From: Geodermatophilus nigrescens
GTDB lineage: Bacteria; Actinomycetota; Actinomycetes; Mycobacteriales; Geodermatophilaceae
DNA: 64,000 nt
Direction of reading: 5' to 3'
Assembly (NCBI RefSeq): GCF_900129495.1
Contig: NZ_FQVX01000001.1
Span: forward strand, 558,001 to 622,000
The position numbers and the translations under genes are program-made. This document shows, one piece after another, positions 33,432 to 42,848 of this stretch (positions within the stretch are counted from its first letter, which is position 1; the number at the start of each line of letters is the position of its first letter). Below the pieces are notes generated by a model. That model worked only from the letters and a program-made list of their open reading frames with translations, did not search any database and was not told where the DNA came from.

Positions 33432-33496
33432 CGAGGCATTGGTAGCTATGCGCACGTCAGAGGCTCCGATACGTGCGCATAGCTTCCAATGCCTCG
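33432..33496. repeat. right foldback of DUF559 unit
   Basis: Arms 33432-33457 and 33471-33496 match at 25 of 26 positions with a 13-nt loop. Compared with the left foldback, two stem positions differ on both sides so that pairing is kept (A-T to T-A and C-G to G-C). Confidence 0.9.
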
Positions 33497-33505
33497 TCGC
33501 GCGGG

Positions 33506-34597
33506 CTAGAGCCAGCCGTTGCGCTTGAAGCCGCGGTAGAGCAGCGAGCACGCCACGACGATCACCAGCCAGACCATCGGGTAGCCCCAGCGCCACTGCA
33601 GCTCGGGCATCCACTCGAAGTTCATGCCGTAGATCCCGGCGATCGCGGTCGGGACGGCGATGATGCCCGCCCACGCCGAGATCTTGCGCATGTCCTCGTT
33701 GTCGTTCATCGACGTCCGCGCCAGCGACGCCTGCAGGATCGACGACAGCAGCTCGTCGAGCCCGGCCACCTGGTCGCGCACGCGGATCGCGTGGTCGAGG
33801 ACGTCGCGGAAGTACGAGCGCATCGCGTCTGGCACGACGTCGACCTGCCGCTCCGACAGCTTCTGCAGCGGCAGCTCCAGGGGCCCGACCGCCCGGCGCA
33901 GCTGCATCAGCTCGCGCTTGAGCTGGTAGAGCCGGCCGATGTCGTCGGTGCGCTGCGGGCTGAACACCGACGCCTCGAGCTCGTCGACGTCGTCCTGCAC
34001 CTGCTCGGCCACCTCGACGAAGGAGTCGACGACGAGGTCGGCCACCGCGTAGAGCACCGACGACGGGCCCAGGCACAGCAGGTCGCGCTGGTCCTCGAGC
34101 CGGCGCCGCAGGTCGGCGAGGTCGCCGTGCTGACCGTGCCGCACGGTGATCACGTGGTGGGCGCCGAGGAAGACCATCACCTCGCCGGTGTCGACCACCT
34201 CGCTGGTGGCGGTCAGCTCCTCGTGCTCGAGGTAGGTCGCGGTCTTGAGCACCATGAACAGGTCGTCGTCGTAGCGCTCGAGCTTGGGCCGCTGGTGGGC
34301 GTAGACGGCGTCCTCGACGGCGAGCGGGTGCAGCCCGTACCGCTCGGCGATCGCGCCGAGTTCCTCCTCCGTCGGCTCGAACAGCCCCAGCCACACGAAG
34401 CCGCCCCGCTCGACGGCGGCCTCCAGCGCCTCCATCGGGTCCACCGGCGGCTCGCGGCGGCCCTCGACGTAGACGGCGCAGTCGACGACGGCGCCCACCC
34501 CGTCCGGCCGGGCCGGCGCCGGGCGCGGCGCACCGGCCGGCCGGGGACGCGTCGTGGGCACGTAGGGGCCGGGCGCGCCCGTCCGTTCCTCGCTCAC
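33506..34597 (-). CDS. corA: CorA-family magnesium/cobalt channel
   Basis: 363 residues: a long soluble N-terminal domain (LEAAVERGGFVWLGLFEPTE, in part), the coiled stalk (LYQLKRELMQLRRAV), and two C-terminal helices with the selectivity motif YGMNFEWMPEL. It forms a homopentameric divalent-cation channel. GTG 34597 has GGAGG eight bases upstream. An N-terminal Pro/Arg tail of about 35 residues is extra. Divergent from the permease gene. Confidence 0.94.
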   Translation of the reverse strand: MSEERTGAPGPYVPTTRPRPAGAPRPAPARPDGVGAVVDCAVYVEGRREPPVDPMEALEAAVERGGFVWLGLFEPTEEELGAIAERYGLHPLAVEDAVYAHQRPKLERYDDDLFMVLKTATYLEHEELTATSEVVDTGEVMVFLGAHHVITVRHGQHGDLADLRRRLEDQRDLLCLGPSSVLYAVADLVVDSFVEVAEQVQDDVDELEASVFSPQRTDDIGRLYQLKRELMQLRRAVGPLELPLQKLSERQVDVVPDAMRSYFRDVLDHAIRVRDQVAGLDELLSSILQASLARTSMNDNEDMRKISAWAGIIAVPTAIAGIYGMNFEWMPELQWRWGYPMVWLVIVVACSLLYRGFKRNGWL

Positions 34598-34732
34598 CCC
34601 GACCGCCTCCTCCCGCCCCGCCGCCGCGGCGGGCGTGCAGCAGCGTAGGCGTGCGGGCACGGGGCGCCCGTGCCACGCTGCCCGGAGGACCGGCGCCGCG
34701 CGGGAACGCCGGGCGACGAGCAGGAGGACGGC

Positions 34733-36247
34733 GTGGCCGCTGGCACGCGACGGGTCAAGTCCGTCGAGGACTCCATCCGGGACACCGACGAGCCGGAGCA
34801 CCGGCTGAAGAAGAACCTCTCGGGCCTCGACCTCACCGTCTTCGGCGTCGGGGTGATCATCGGGACCGGCATCTTCGTGCTCACCGGCGAGGTCGCCAAG
34901 ACCACCGCCGGCCCGGCCGTGGCGATCTCGTTCGTCATCGCCGGCGTCGTCTGCGGCCTGGCGGCGGTCTGCTACGCCGAGTTCGCCTCGACGGTCCCGG
35001 TGGCCGGCTCGGCCTACACGTTCTCCTACGCCACGCTGGGCGAGCTCGTCGCCTGGATCATCGGCTGGGACCTGGTGCTGGAGCTGGCGCTCGGCGCGGC
35101 CACGGTCTCGGTGGGCTGGTCGGGCTACCTCAACCAGCTGCTCGGCGACATCGGCATCCCGCTGCCGACCTCCATCGCCGGCGAGACCGCGACGGTCAAC
35201 ATCCCGGCGATCGTCATCGCGCTGGTGATGACCGGCGTCCTGGTGCTCGGCATCAAGCTCTCGTCCCGCGTGACCGGCGTGATCGTGGCCATCAAGGTCG
35301 CCATCGTCCTGCTCATCATCGTGCTCGGGTTCTTCTACACGAAGGCCGCCAACTACACGCCGTTCGTGCCGCCGGCCGAGCCGGCCGCGGCGGGGGAGAG
35401 CGGCTGGCACGCCCCGCTCATCCAGACGCTGTTCGGCTGGAGCCAGGGCAGCTTCGGCTGGGGCGGCGTGATCGCCGGCGCCTCGATCGTGTTCTTCGCC
35501 TTCATCGGCTTCGACATCGTGGCGACGGCGGCCGAGGAGACGAGGGACCCGCGCAAGGACCTGCCGCGCGGGATCATCGGCTCGCTGGTCATCTGCACGC
35601 TGCTCTACGTCGCCGTCAGCCTCGTCGTCGTCGGCATGCAGCCCTACGGCGAGCTGTCCACGGAGGCGCCGCTGGCCGAGGCGTTCAGCAGCGTCGGGCT
35701 GTCGTTCGTCTCCAGCCTGATCTCGGTGGGCGCGCTGGCCGGCCTGACCTCGGTCGTGATGATCCTGATGCTCGGCCAGTCGCGGGTGCTGTTCGCGATG
35801 AGCCGCGACCACCTGCTCCCGCCGGGGATGGCGACGGTCCACCCGCGCTACGGCACGCCGTACAAGATCACCATCGGCACTGGGATCGCCGTCGCCCTGC
35901 TCGCCGGCTTCCTCCCGCTCGGCACCCTCGCCGAGCTGGTCAACATCGGCACGCTGTTCGCCTTCGTGCTGGTCTCGATCGCCGTGATCGTGCTGCGCCG
36001 GACCCGGCCCGACCTGCACCGCGCGTTCCGCGTCCCCCTCGTGCCGGTGCTGCCGATCGTCTCGGCGCTGGCCTGCCTCTACCTGATGCTCAACCTGCCC
36101 GCCGACACCTGGCTGCGGTTCGCCATCTGGATGGCGCTGGGCTTCGTCGTCTACTTCGCCTACGGGCGGCGGCACAGCCGGCTCGCCGGCGCCGAGGGCG
36201 AGGCCGCGGCGCGGCGGCTGGCCGCCGACCGGGAGGCCCGGCGCTGA
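34733..36247 (+). CDS. APC-family amino-acid permease (cationic amino-acid transporter type)
   Basis: 504 residues with about 12 helices. GVIIGTGIFVLTGEVAKTTAGPAVA is the conserved first-helix substrate motif (quoted in part), then VPVAGSAYTFSYATLGEL, and FFAFIGFDIVATAAEETRDP in helix 6. It resembles YfnA/CAT-type transporters. GTG 34733 has AGGAGG five bases upstream. Substrate is probably an amino acid; specificity unknown. Confidence 0.92.
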   Translation: MAAGTRRVKSVEDSIRDTDEPEHRLKKNLSGLDLTVFGVGVIIGTGIFVLTGEVAKTTAGPAVAISFVIAGVVCGLAAVCYAEFASTVPVAGSAYTFSYATLGELVAWIIGWDLVLELALGAATVSVGWSGYLNQLLGDIGIPLPTSIAGETATVNIPAIVIALVMTGVLVLGIKLSSRVTGVIVAIKVAIVLLIIVLGFFYTKAANYTPFVPPAEPAAAGESGWHAPLIQTLFGWSQGSFGWGGVIAGASIVFFAFIGFDIVATAAEETRDPRKDLPRGIIGSLVICTLLYVAVSLVVVGMQPYGELSTEAPLAEAFSSVGLSFVSSLISVGALAGLTSVVMILMLGQSRVLFAMSRDHLLPPGMATVHPRYGTPYKITIGTGIAVALLAGFLPLGTLAELVNIGTLFAFVLVSIAVIVLRRTRPDLHRAFRVPLVPVLPIVSALACLYLMLNLPADTWLRFAIWMALGFVVYFAYGRRHSRLAGAEGEAAARRLAADREARR

Positions 36248-36254
36248 CCCCTAC

Positions 36255-36267
36255 CCCCGAGGGGTGA
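36255..36267 (+). promoter_or_regulatory. CCCC-N2-GGGGTGA motif, copy 1
   Basis: CCCCGAGGGGTGA lies 83 bases before the membrane-protein gene at 36350. Related motifs occur at 50817, 55438 and 60093. Confidence 0.35.
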
Positions 36268-36349
36268 GGCAAGGGGCGGCGGACCTCCTGCCGCGCCGCC
36301 CGCGGGACGACCTGACCGGTGACCGACGTCCCCGGCCAGGAGCGATCCC

Positions 36350-36964
36350 GTGGCGACCAGCGTCCTCGACGCCCCCCTCCCGACCACCGCCGACCCGCAG
36401 CGGCGGCCGGCGGCCGTGCTGCTGCTGGCCGCCGTCTGCATGCTGGAGGCGGTCGGGCTGCTGGCCGGCGCGCTGACCGGCCTCGACGGCCTGATGACGG
36501 CGACCCCGCAGCCCCCGGGCCTGCTCGTCGCCGCCGCGCTGGGCGGGCTGGCCGCCTGGATCGTGCTGTGCGCCGCCGGCGGCCTGGCCGCGCTCGACGG
36601 CTCGGGCCACCGGCTCCCCGCGGGCGTCGCCTGTGGCGAGATCGTCCTGCTCGCCGCGCTGGCCGTCCTCGCCGTCGGCAGCGACCTGGCCCTGCCGACG
36701 ACGCTGCCACTGCCGGCGCTGCTGCTGCTCGCGCTGGCCGTGCCGGTCGGCAAGCTCATGCTCACCTCGGCGCCGGCGACGGTCGCCTGGACCGCGGCCG
36801 GCCCGCGCCGCCGCCCGGCCGAGCCGCCGGTGACCCACCCGCGCACCCGGCTGGTCACCGTGGTGCTCATCGGCCTGGCCCTCGGCGCGCTCGCGGTCAG
36901 CACGCCCGTGGGGACCGACGCGGGCACCGGCGCTCCGGCGTCGAGCACCGCCCCCCGTTCCTGA
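36350..36964 (+). CDS. four-helix membrane protein, unknown function
   Basis: 204 residues with three hydrophobic helices between about 20 and 140 and a fourth near 170-185 ([15 protein letters not shown]), ending in a Ser/Thr/Pro-rich tail. No family is recognised. GTG 36350 has AGGAG about seven bases upstream. It lies alone before metG. Function unknown. Confidence 0.65.
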   Translation: MATSVLDAPLPTTADPQRRPAAVLLLAAVCMLEAVGLLAGALTGLDGLMTATPQPPGLLVAAALGGLAAWIVLCAAGGLAALDGSGHRLPAGVACGEIVLLAALAVLAVGSDLALPTTLPLPALLLLALAVPVGKLMLTSAPATVAWTAAGPRRRPAEPPVTHPRTRLVTVVLIGLALGALAVSTPVGTDAGTGAPASSTAPRS

Positions 36965-36989
36965 CGGGAGGCGGGTGGCTGGGCCTCAC

Positions 36990-36995
36990 TACTCT
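36990..36995 (+). promoter_or_regulatory. -10 hexamer of metG
   Basis: TACTCT lies six bases before the GTG at 37002, indicating a leaderless metG mRNA and deciding that start. Confidence 0.6.
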
Positions 36996-37001
36996 CGTCA
37001 C

Positions 37002-38798
37002 GTGAGTGATCGGCACATCCTGACCGCCGTGGCCTGGCCCTACGCCAACGGCCCGCGGCACATCGGCCACGTCTCCGGCTTCGGCGTCCCCTCCGACGTC
37101 TTCAGCCGCTACCACCGGATGGCCGGTGACCGGGTGCTCATGGTGAGCGGCACCGACGAGCACGGGACGCCGATCACCGTGGCCGCCGACGCGGAGGGCG
37201 TGAGCCCGCGGGAGATCGCCGACCGCAACAACCGGATCATCGTCGGCGACCTGCAGGCCCTCGGCCTGAGCTACGACCTGTTCACCCGCACCACCACGGT
37301 CAACCACGCCCAGGTGAGCCAGGAGATCTTCCTCGGCCTGCTCAAGAACGGGTACGTCTTCCCGCAGACGACGCTCGGCGCGATCAGCCCGTCCACCGGC
37401 CGCACCCTGCCCGACCGCTACATCGAGGGCACCTGCCCGATCTGCGGCTACGACGGCGCCCGCGGCGACCAGTGCGACAACTGCGGCAACCAGCTCGACC
37501 CCACCGACCTGATCAACCCGGTCAGCCGGATCAACGGCGAGACGCCGCGCTTCGTCGAGAGCGAGCACTACTTCCTCGACCTGCCGGCGTTCACCCGCTC
37601 CCTCGGCGACTGGCTGGACTCGCGGCGCGGCTGGCGGCCCAACGTCCTCAACTTCGCCAAGAACCTGCTCGAGGACCTCAAGCCGCGCAGCTACACCCGC
37701 GACATCGACTGGGGCGTGCCGATCCCGCTCGACGGCTGGCGCGACCGGCCCGACAAGCGCATCTACGTCTGGTTCGACGCCGTCGTCGGCTACCTGTCGG
37801 CGTCCATCGAGTGGGCCCGCCGCTCCGGCGACGCCGACGCCTGGCGCCAGTGGTGGCAGTCGCCCGACGCCGACGCCTACTACTTCATGGGCAAGGACAA
37901 CATCGTCTTCCACGCCGAGATCTGGCCCGCGCAGCTGCAGGGCTACAACGGCGAGGGCGACAAGGGCGGCAGCCCGGGCTCGCTGGGCCGTCTCGCGCTG
38001 CCCACCGAGGTGGTCTCCAGCGAGTTCCTCACCATGGAGGGCCGCAAGTTCTCCAGCAGCCGCCAGGTGGTCATCTACGTCCGCGACTTCCTCGCCCGCT
38101 ACGACCCCGACGCGCTGCGCTACTTCGTCGCGGTCGCCGGCCCCGAGACGCAGGACACCGACTTCACCTGGTCGGAGTTCCTGCGGCGCAACAACGACGA
38201 GCTCGTCGCCGGCTGGGGCAACCTGGTCAACCGCACGGTGTCGATGGCGGCGAAGAACGTGGGCGCCGTCCCGACGCCGGGGGACCTGACCGACGCCGAC
38301 CGCGCGCTGCTGGCCTCGACGTCGTCGGCGTTCGGGCCGATCGGCGACCTGCTGGCCCGCAACCGGCAGAAGGCCGCGGCCACCGAGGCGATGCGGGTCG
38401 TGGGCGAGGCGAACAAGTACCTGTCCGACCAGGCGCCGTGGAAGCTCAAGGAGGACCCGGCCCGCCGGGACACCGTGCTGCACACCGCGCTGCAGGCGGT
38501 CAGCGACTGCAACGCGCTGCTCACCCCGTTCCTCCCGCACTCGGCGCAGAAGGTGCACGAGCTGCTCGGCGGCACGGGCGTGTGGTCGCCGGCGCCGCGG
38601 GTGGAGGAGGTCACCGACCTCGACGACGGCTCGCCCTACCCCGTCATCACCGGCGACTACGGCGACGCCCAGGCGGTGTGGGCCTCCCGCCCGCTGCCGT
38701 CGGGCACGCCGCTGTCCCCGCCCACCCCGGTGTTCCGCAAGCTCGACGAGTCGATCGTGGCCGAGGAGCTGGCCCGGCTGGAGGGCAACGCCCCGTGA
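37002..38798 (+). CDS. metG: methionine-tRNA ligase
   Basis: 598 residues. It charges tRNA-Met. The HIGH-like motif is [13 protein letters not shown], the zinc knuckle is [18 protein letters not shown], the KMSKS-equivalent is GRKFSSSR, and the anticodon-binding helix bundle follows. There is no C-terminal tRBD dimer domain. The stop overlaps the tatD start (GTGA). The order metG-tatD-rpfB-ksgA-ispE matches M. tuberculosis Rv1007c-Rv1011 with one inserted gene. Confidence 0.97.
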   Translation: MSDRHILTAVAWPYANGPRHIGHVSGFGVPSDVFSRYHRMAGDRVLMVSGTDEHGTPITVAADAEGVSPREIADRNNRIIVGDLQALGLSYDLFTRTTTVNHAQVSQEIFLGLLKNGYVFPQTTLGAISPSTGRTLPDRYIEGTCPICGYDGARGDQCDNCGNQLDPTDLINPVSRINGETPRFVESEHYFLDLPAFTRSLGDWLDSRRGWRPNVLNFAKNLLEDLKPRSYTRDIDWGVPIPLDGWRDRPDKRIYVWFDAVVGYLSASIEWARRSGDADAWRQWWQSPDADAYYFMGKDNIVFHAEIWPAQLQGYNGEGDKGGSPGSLGRLALPTEVVSSEFLTMEGRKFSSSRQVVIYVRDFLARYDPDALRYFVAVAGPETQDTDFTWSEFLRRNNDELVAGWGNLVNRTVSMAAKNVGAVPTPGDLTDADRALLASTSSAFGPIGDLLARNRQKAAATEAMRVVGEANKYLSDQAPWKLKEDPARRDTVLHTALQAVSDCNALLTPFLPHSAQKVHELLGGTGVWSPAPRVEEVTDLDDGSPYPVITGDYGDAQAVWASRPLPSGTPLSPPTPVFRKLDESIVAEELARLEGNAP

Positions 38799-39685
38799 GT
38801 CGCTCGGCCGCGTCCCGCGCCAACCGGCGGGGCGAGCCGCCGCCGTCCCCGGAGCCGCTGCCGGCGCCGGCGATCGACAGCCACACGCACCTCGACATCG
38901 TCCTGAACGGGTTCCGCACCGACGAACCCGCGGACGACGCGGCGGTGGACGCCGAGATCGCCGCCGCGGCCGCCGTGGGGGTGCCGCGGCTGGTGCAGGT
39001 CGGCGTCGACGTCGCCTCCTCGCGCTGGTCGGCGGAGCTCGCGGCCCGGCACCCGGCGGTGCTGGCCGCCGTCGCCGTGCACCCCAACGAGGCCGGGGAG
39101 GGGCTCGCCGACGACGACGCGCTGGCCGAGATCGACCGGCTCGCGGCGTTGCCGCGGGTGCGCGCGGTGGGGGAGACCGGCCTGGACCGGTTCCGCACCG
39201 GGCCCGAGGGCTGGGCGGCGCAGGAGGCGTCCTTCCGCGCGCACGTCCGGATCGCGAAGGAGCACGGGGTCGCGCTGGTGATCCACGACCGCGACGCGCA
39301 CGAGGAGGTGCTGCGGGTCGTCGACGACGAGGGCGCGCCGGAGCACGTGGTCATGCACTGCTTCTCCGGCGACGCGGCGTTCGCGCGGGCCTGCGTCGAG
39401 CGCGGGTTCGTGCTGTCCTTCGCCGGCACGCTGACCTTCGGCAACGCCGGCTACCTGCGCGAGGCCGCGGCCCGCACCCCGGTCGGGCAGCTGCTCGTGG
39501 AGACCGACTCGCCGTTCCTCACGCCGATGCCGCACCGCGGCCGGCCCAACGCCTCCCGGCTGGTGCCGCACACCGTCCGGGCGCTGGCGGAGGTCACCGG
39601 GGTGGAGCTCGCGGAGCTGTGCGACGCCCTCACCCGCAACGCCGAGCGCGTCTTCGGCCCCTGGGGCACCGACCCGACCGGCTGA
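38795..39685 (+). CDS. tatD: TatD-family metal-dependent DNase
   Basis: 296 residues. TIM-barrel hydrolase with metal ligands in IDSHTHLD, the glutamate in GETGLD, histidines in [10 protein letters not shown] and MHCFSGD, and aspartate in ETDSPFLTP. It is a 3'-5' exonuclease or DNA-repair-linked deoxyribonuclease. A basic/Pro tail of about 28 residues precedes the barrel. It is translationally coupled to metG. Confidence 0.94.
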   Translation: MSRSAASRANRRGEPPPSPEPLPAPAIDSHTHLDIVLNGFRTDEPADDAAVDAEIAAAAAVGVPRLVQVGVDVASSRWSAELAARHPAVLAAVAVHPNEAGEGLADDDALAEIDRLAALPRVRAVGETGLDRFRTGPEGWAAQEASFRAHVRIAKEHGVALVIHDRDAHEEVLRVVDDEGAPEHVVMHCFSGDAAFARACVERGFVLSFAGTLTFGNAGYLREAAARTPVGQLLVETDSPFLTPMPHRGRPNASRLVPHTVRALAEVTGVELAELCDALTRNAERVFGPWGTDPTG

Positions 39686-39712
39686 GCGCCGGAGCGAGGC
39701 ACACTGGTCGGC

Positions 39713-40552
39713 GTGGGCCGCCTCATCGCCGTCGTCCTCTTCATCGCCGTGCTGGTGCCCGGCGTGCTGCTGGCCCGGGCCTGGGCCCTGGCCGCCGGCC
39801 GGCGCGCCGTCGCGTCCGCGGCGATCGAGTTCACCACCCCCACGCCCGAGGGCGTGGCCACGCTGCAGCGGCAGGCGCAGCACGGCCGCCGCGTGCGCCG
39901 GCTGGGCCTGCTGCTCGGCCTGGTCGCCATCGGCGCGAGCATCGCGGTGTTCGCCGAGGCGTCGGTGTTCCTCTGGCTGCCCGCGCTGATCGTGGGCCTG
40001 CTCGTCGGCGTCGTGCTCGCCGAGGCCACGCGCCCGCGGCCGCGCTGGCGCCTGGCCGAGCCCGCCCGCCGGCCGCGGCGCAGCGAGCAGATCTCGCTGT
40101 GGCTGCTGTGGACGATGCGCGCCGTCGTCGTCGCCGAGGTCGTCGCTGCCGTCGTCACCTGGCAGCAGGGCGACCTGCGCGACGCCGTCGGCTGGACGGC
40201 CCTCGCCATCCCGCTGGCCACCTGGCTGCTCGCCGAGGTCGCGCTGCTGCGCGCGCTCACCCGGCCCCTGCCCGCCGACGGCGCCGACGTGCCGGTCGAC
40301 GAGGCGCTGCGCACCTGGACCGCGCACCTGGTGACGGCGGCGACCAGCGTGCTGGCGCTGCTGCCCCTGGGCACGCTGCTGCTGGTCGGCGGCATCGACC
40401 TCGGCGACCGGGTCACCGCGAACGTCGACCTGCTGCCGGTCGCGCTGGTCGCCGGTGGGTTCGCGGGGCTCGCCGCGGGCCTCGCCGTCGCCGGGTTCCT
40501 GCTCACCTGGCTGCGGCCGGTGCGTGTCAGCGAGCGGGCGCTGGCCGGCTGA
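39713..40552 (+). CDS. multi-span membrane protein, unknown function
   Basis: 279 residues with about seven hydrophobic helices, starting LIAVVLFIAVLVPGVLLARAW. Basic loops (GRRVRRLG, PARRPRRSEQ) suggest topology with inside loops near 60 and 120. No family recognised. GTG 39713 follows CACACT by seven bases, a weak leaderless signal. It interrupts the tatD-rpfB linkage. Confidence 0.65.
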   Translation: MGRLIAVVLFIAVLVPGVLLARAWALAAGRRAVASAAIEFTTPTPEGVATLQRQAQHGRRVRRLGLLLGLVAIGASIAVFAEASVFLWLPALIVGLLVGVVLAEATRPRPRWRLAEPARRPRRSEQISLWLLWTMRAVVVAEVVAAVVTWQQGDLRDAVGWTALAIPLATWLLAEVALLRALTRPLPADGADVPVDEALRTWTAHLVTAATSVLALLPLGTLLLVGGIDLGDRVTANVDLLPVALVAGGFAGLAAGLAVAGFLLTWLRPVRVSERALAG

Positions 40553-40721
40553 AGCGGCCCTTCTGCCCCCGAGCGACGGCCGCCACACCGTGACCTCCGT
40601 CACGTACTGACCTCACCGAACGCGGTCGTCACACCCGTCCCATCCGGCGCGTCCGTCACACACCGTGTCGGCGCGGCGCCGAGTCGACATCTCACCTCGG
40701 TGGTTGACTCCGTGCGCACCG

Positions 40722-40749
40722 TTGCCACACGCACCAGGCTCGTTATCGT
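40722..40749 (+). promoter_or_regulatory. sigma-70-type promoter for rpfB
   Basis: TTGCCA (40722-40727), 16-bp spacer, TATCGT (40744-40749). It predicts an mRNA leader of about 110 bases before GTG 40868. The rest of the 315-bp gap (40553-40867) shows no other gene; it contains repeated GTCAC/GTGAC words near 40600-40660. Confidence 0.5.
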
Positions 40750-40867
40750 GACGTGACCGACCGGGATGGGGACCCTCCCGGGTGGCGCCACGGCCCGGGG
40801 GTCCCCTCCGAGCAGGCTGCCGCCCGAGGGCGACCCCGTGCCGGGCCCCCGACCTCGGAAGAGACCC

Positions 40868-41971
40868 GTGTCCCGAACGCTGAAGCTCGCCCTCTTCGCC
40901 CTGGTCCTGACCGGACTGGTGGGCGGCTCGGTGGCCTGGTACGCCGCGCAGAAGTCGCTCACCCTCACCGTGGACGGCCAGGTGCGCGAGGTCAGCACCT
41001 ACGCCGACACCGTCGGCGAGGTGCTCGCCGAGGAGGGGCTGGAGACCGAGGCGCACGACGTCGTCCTCCCCGCCGCCGAGGCCGCGGTCGCCGACGGCGA
41101 CACGGTCGTGGTCAACCGCGCCCGCCCGCTGCAGCTCACCGTCGACGGCGTCAGCAGCGAGGTCTACGTGACCGCCCTGTCGGTCGACGAGGCGCTCGAG
41201 CAGCTCGGCTACCGCGCCGACGGCATGGTGCTGTCCGCCAGCCGCAGCGAGCGCCTCCCGCTCGACGGCATGGCGCTGTCGATCACCACCCCGAAGGCCG
41301 TCACCCTCGTCGTCGACGGGGCCACCCGCGTGGTGACCACGACCGCGGCCACCGCCGGCGACCTGCTCGCCGAGCAGGGCGTCGTCCTCGGGGAGCACGA
41401 CCGCACCAGCCTCCTCGCCACCCAGCCGCTGCTGGGCGCCATGCGCCTGCAGGTCTTCCGCGTCGCGGTCACCGAGCAGGTCGTCACCGCCCCGGTGCCG
41501 TTCCGCACGGTCGAGACCGAGGACCCGAACGCCTTCGAGGGCGAGGAGACCGTGACCCAGGAGGGCGTCGCCGGCGAGCAGGCCACGACCTTCCGCGTGA
41601 CCGTCACCGACGGCGTCGAGACCGCCCGCGAGCAGCTCAACACCGCCGTCACCCTGGCGCCGGTCGACGAGCTGGTCAGCGTGGGCACCAAGGAGCGCCC
41701 GGCGCCGGCCGGCGGCGTCCCGGCCACCGCCGACGGCCTCAACTGGGCCGCACTCGCGCAGTGCGAGTCCGGCGGCCGCGCCAACGCGGTCAGCTCCACC
41801 GGCAAGTACCACGGGCTCTACCAGTTCTCGGTCGCCACCTGGCAGGCCGTCGGCGGCAGCGGCCTGCCGTCGCAGGCCTCGGCCGACGAGCAGACCATGC
41901 GCGCCCAGATGCTCTACGCGCGCTCCGGCGCCGGCCAGTGGCCGCACTGCGGCTCCCGCCTGTTCTCCTGA
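40868..41971 (+). CDS. rpfB: resuscitation-promoting factor RpfB
   Basis: 367 residues, a secreted or membrane-anchored muralytic enzyme that helps growth resume. An N-terminal signal/anchor helix ([21 protein letters not shown], in part) is followed by three DUF348 repeats, a G5 domain ([17 protein letters not shown]) and a C-terminal lysozyme-like Rpf domain with the catalytic glutamate in [21 protein letters not shown] lies before GTG 40868; an ATG at 40766 would add 34 low-complexity residues. It is followed by ksgA and ispE as in other actinobacteria. Confidence 0.95.
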   Translation: MSRTLKLALFALVLTGLVGGSVAWYAAQKSLTLTVDGQVREVSTYADTVGEVLAEEGLETEAHDVVLPAAEAAVADGDTVVVNRARPLQLTVDGVSSEVYVTALSVDEALEQLGYRADGMVLSASRSERLPLDGMALSITTPKAVTLVVDGATRVVTTTAATAGDLLAEQGVVLGEHDRTSLLATQPLLGAMRLQVFRVAVTEQVVTAPVPFRTVETEDPNAFEGEETVTQEGVAGEQATTFRVTVTDGVETAREQLNTAVTLAPVDELVSVGTKERPAPAGGVPATADGLNWAALAQCESGGRANAVSSTGKYHGLYQFSVATWQAVGGSGLPSQASADEQTMRAQMLYARSGAGQWPHCGSRLFS

Positions 41972-41981
41972 GCACGAGCCG

Positions 41982-42848
41982 CTGAGCACCCCCGAGCAGA
42001 CCGACGGGCTGCTGGGCCCCGCCGCCATCCGCGAGCTGGCCCAGCAGCTCGGTCTGCGTCCCACCAAGACGCTCGGGCAGAACTTCCTGCACGATGCCAA
42101 CACGATCCGCCGCATCGTGCGCACCGCCGAGCTCCGTCCCGACGACGTCGTCCTCGAGGTCGGGCCCGGGCTCGGCTCGCTGACCCTCGGCCTGCTGCCG
42201 GCCGCCGCGGCCGTCACCGCCGTCGAGATCGACCCCCGGCTGGCCGCCCTGCTGCCGGAGACGGTGGCCGCGCGGCGGCCCGACCTCGCCGGCCGGCTGA
42301 CCGTCGTCGAGGCCGACGCGCTGCGCGTGCGCGAGCTGCCGGGTCCGCCTCCCACGGCGCTCGTGGCGAACCTGCCGTACAACGTGGCCGTGCCCGTGCT
42401 GCTGCACCTGCTGGAGCTCCTGCCCACCCTGCGGCGGGCGCTGGTGCTCGTCCAGGCCGAGGTGGCCGAGCGGCTGGCCGCCCCGCCCGGCGGCGCCGCC
42501 TACGGCGTCCCGTCGGTCAAGGCCGCCTGGTACGGCACCGCCCGGCGGGCCGGCAACGTCGGCCGGCGGGTGTTCTGGCCCGAGCCGAACGTCGACTCCG
42601 GGCTGGTCGCCCTCGACCGGCACGACCCGCCGCCGGGGGACCGGGCGGCCACCTTCGCCGTCGTCGACGCCGCCTTCGCCATGCGCCGCAAGGGCCTGCG
42701 CGCGGCCCTCGCCGGCTGGGCGGGCAGCGCCGCGGCGGCCGAGACCAGGCTGCGCGCCGCCGGCATCGACCCGTCCACCCGGGGCGAGCGGCTCTCGGTG
42801 GCCGAATTCGCGCGGCTGGCGGGGACGTCCCCGGTGGCCGGCGCGTGA
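41982..42848 (+). CDS. ksgA: 16S rRNA dimethyladenosine transferase
   Basis: 288 residues if started at CTG 41982. It dimethylates two adjacent adenosines at the 3' end of 16S rRNA. SAM motif [14 protein letters not shown], catalytic NLPYNVAV and the essential N-terminal [12 protein letters not shown] are present. LGQNFL lies upstream of the first standard start (GTG 42117), and no ATG or GTG is in frame before it, so CTG initiation (or another cryptic start) is required. The stop overlaps the ispE start. Confidence 0.93.
   Translation: MSTPEQTDGLLGPAAIRELAQQLGLRPTKTLGQNFLHDANTIRRIVRTAELRPDDVVLEVGPGLGSLTLGLLPAAAAVTAVEIDPRLAALLPETVAARRPDLAGRLTVVEADALRVRELPGPPPTALVANLPYNVAVPVLLHLLELLPTLRRALVLVQAEVAERLAAPPGGAAYGVPSVKAAWYGTARRAGNVGRRVFWPEPNVDSGLVALDRHDPPPGDRAATFAVVDAAFAMRRKGLRAALAGWAGSAAAAETRLRAAGIDPSTRGERLSVAEFARLAGTSPVAGA

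Larger units (their letters stand above)
32344..33496. mobile_element. candidate 1.15-kb unit: DUF559 gene bounded by related foldbacks
   Basis: One gene (32418-33341) is bracketed by two homologous long foldbacks (32344-32404 and 33432-33496), each with arms of about 24-26 bp and a 13-nt loop. The unit occupies the whole gap between the convergent stops of rsmI (eight bases away) and corA (ten bases away). There is no transposase and no clear target duplication; CTGGACC precedes both foldbacks within 0-4 bases. Organisation recalls REP/RAYT-type domesticated elements but with a Vsr/DUF559-like nuclease. Mobility is inferred. Confidence 0.5.

Noticed and set aside
40753..41985. A 410-codon plus-strand frame across rpfB
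   Set aside because: Arg-rich shadow of the rpfB frame; the rpfB frame carries DUF348, G5 and Rpf domains.
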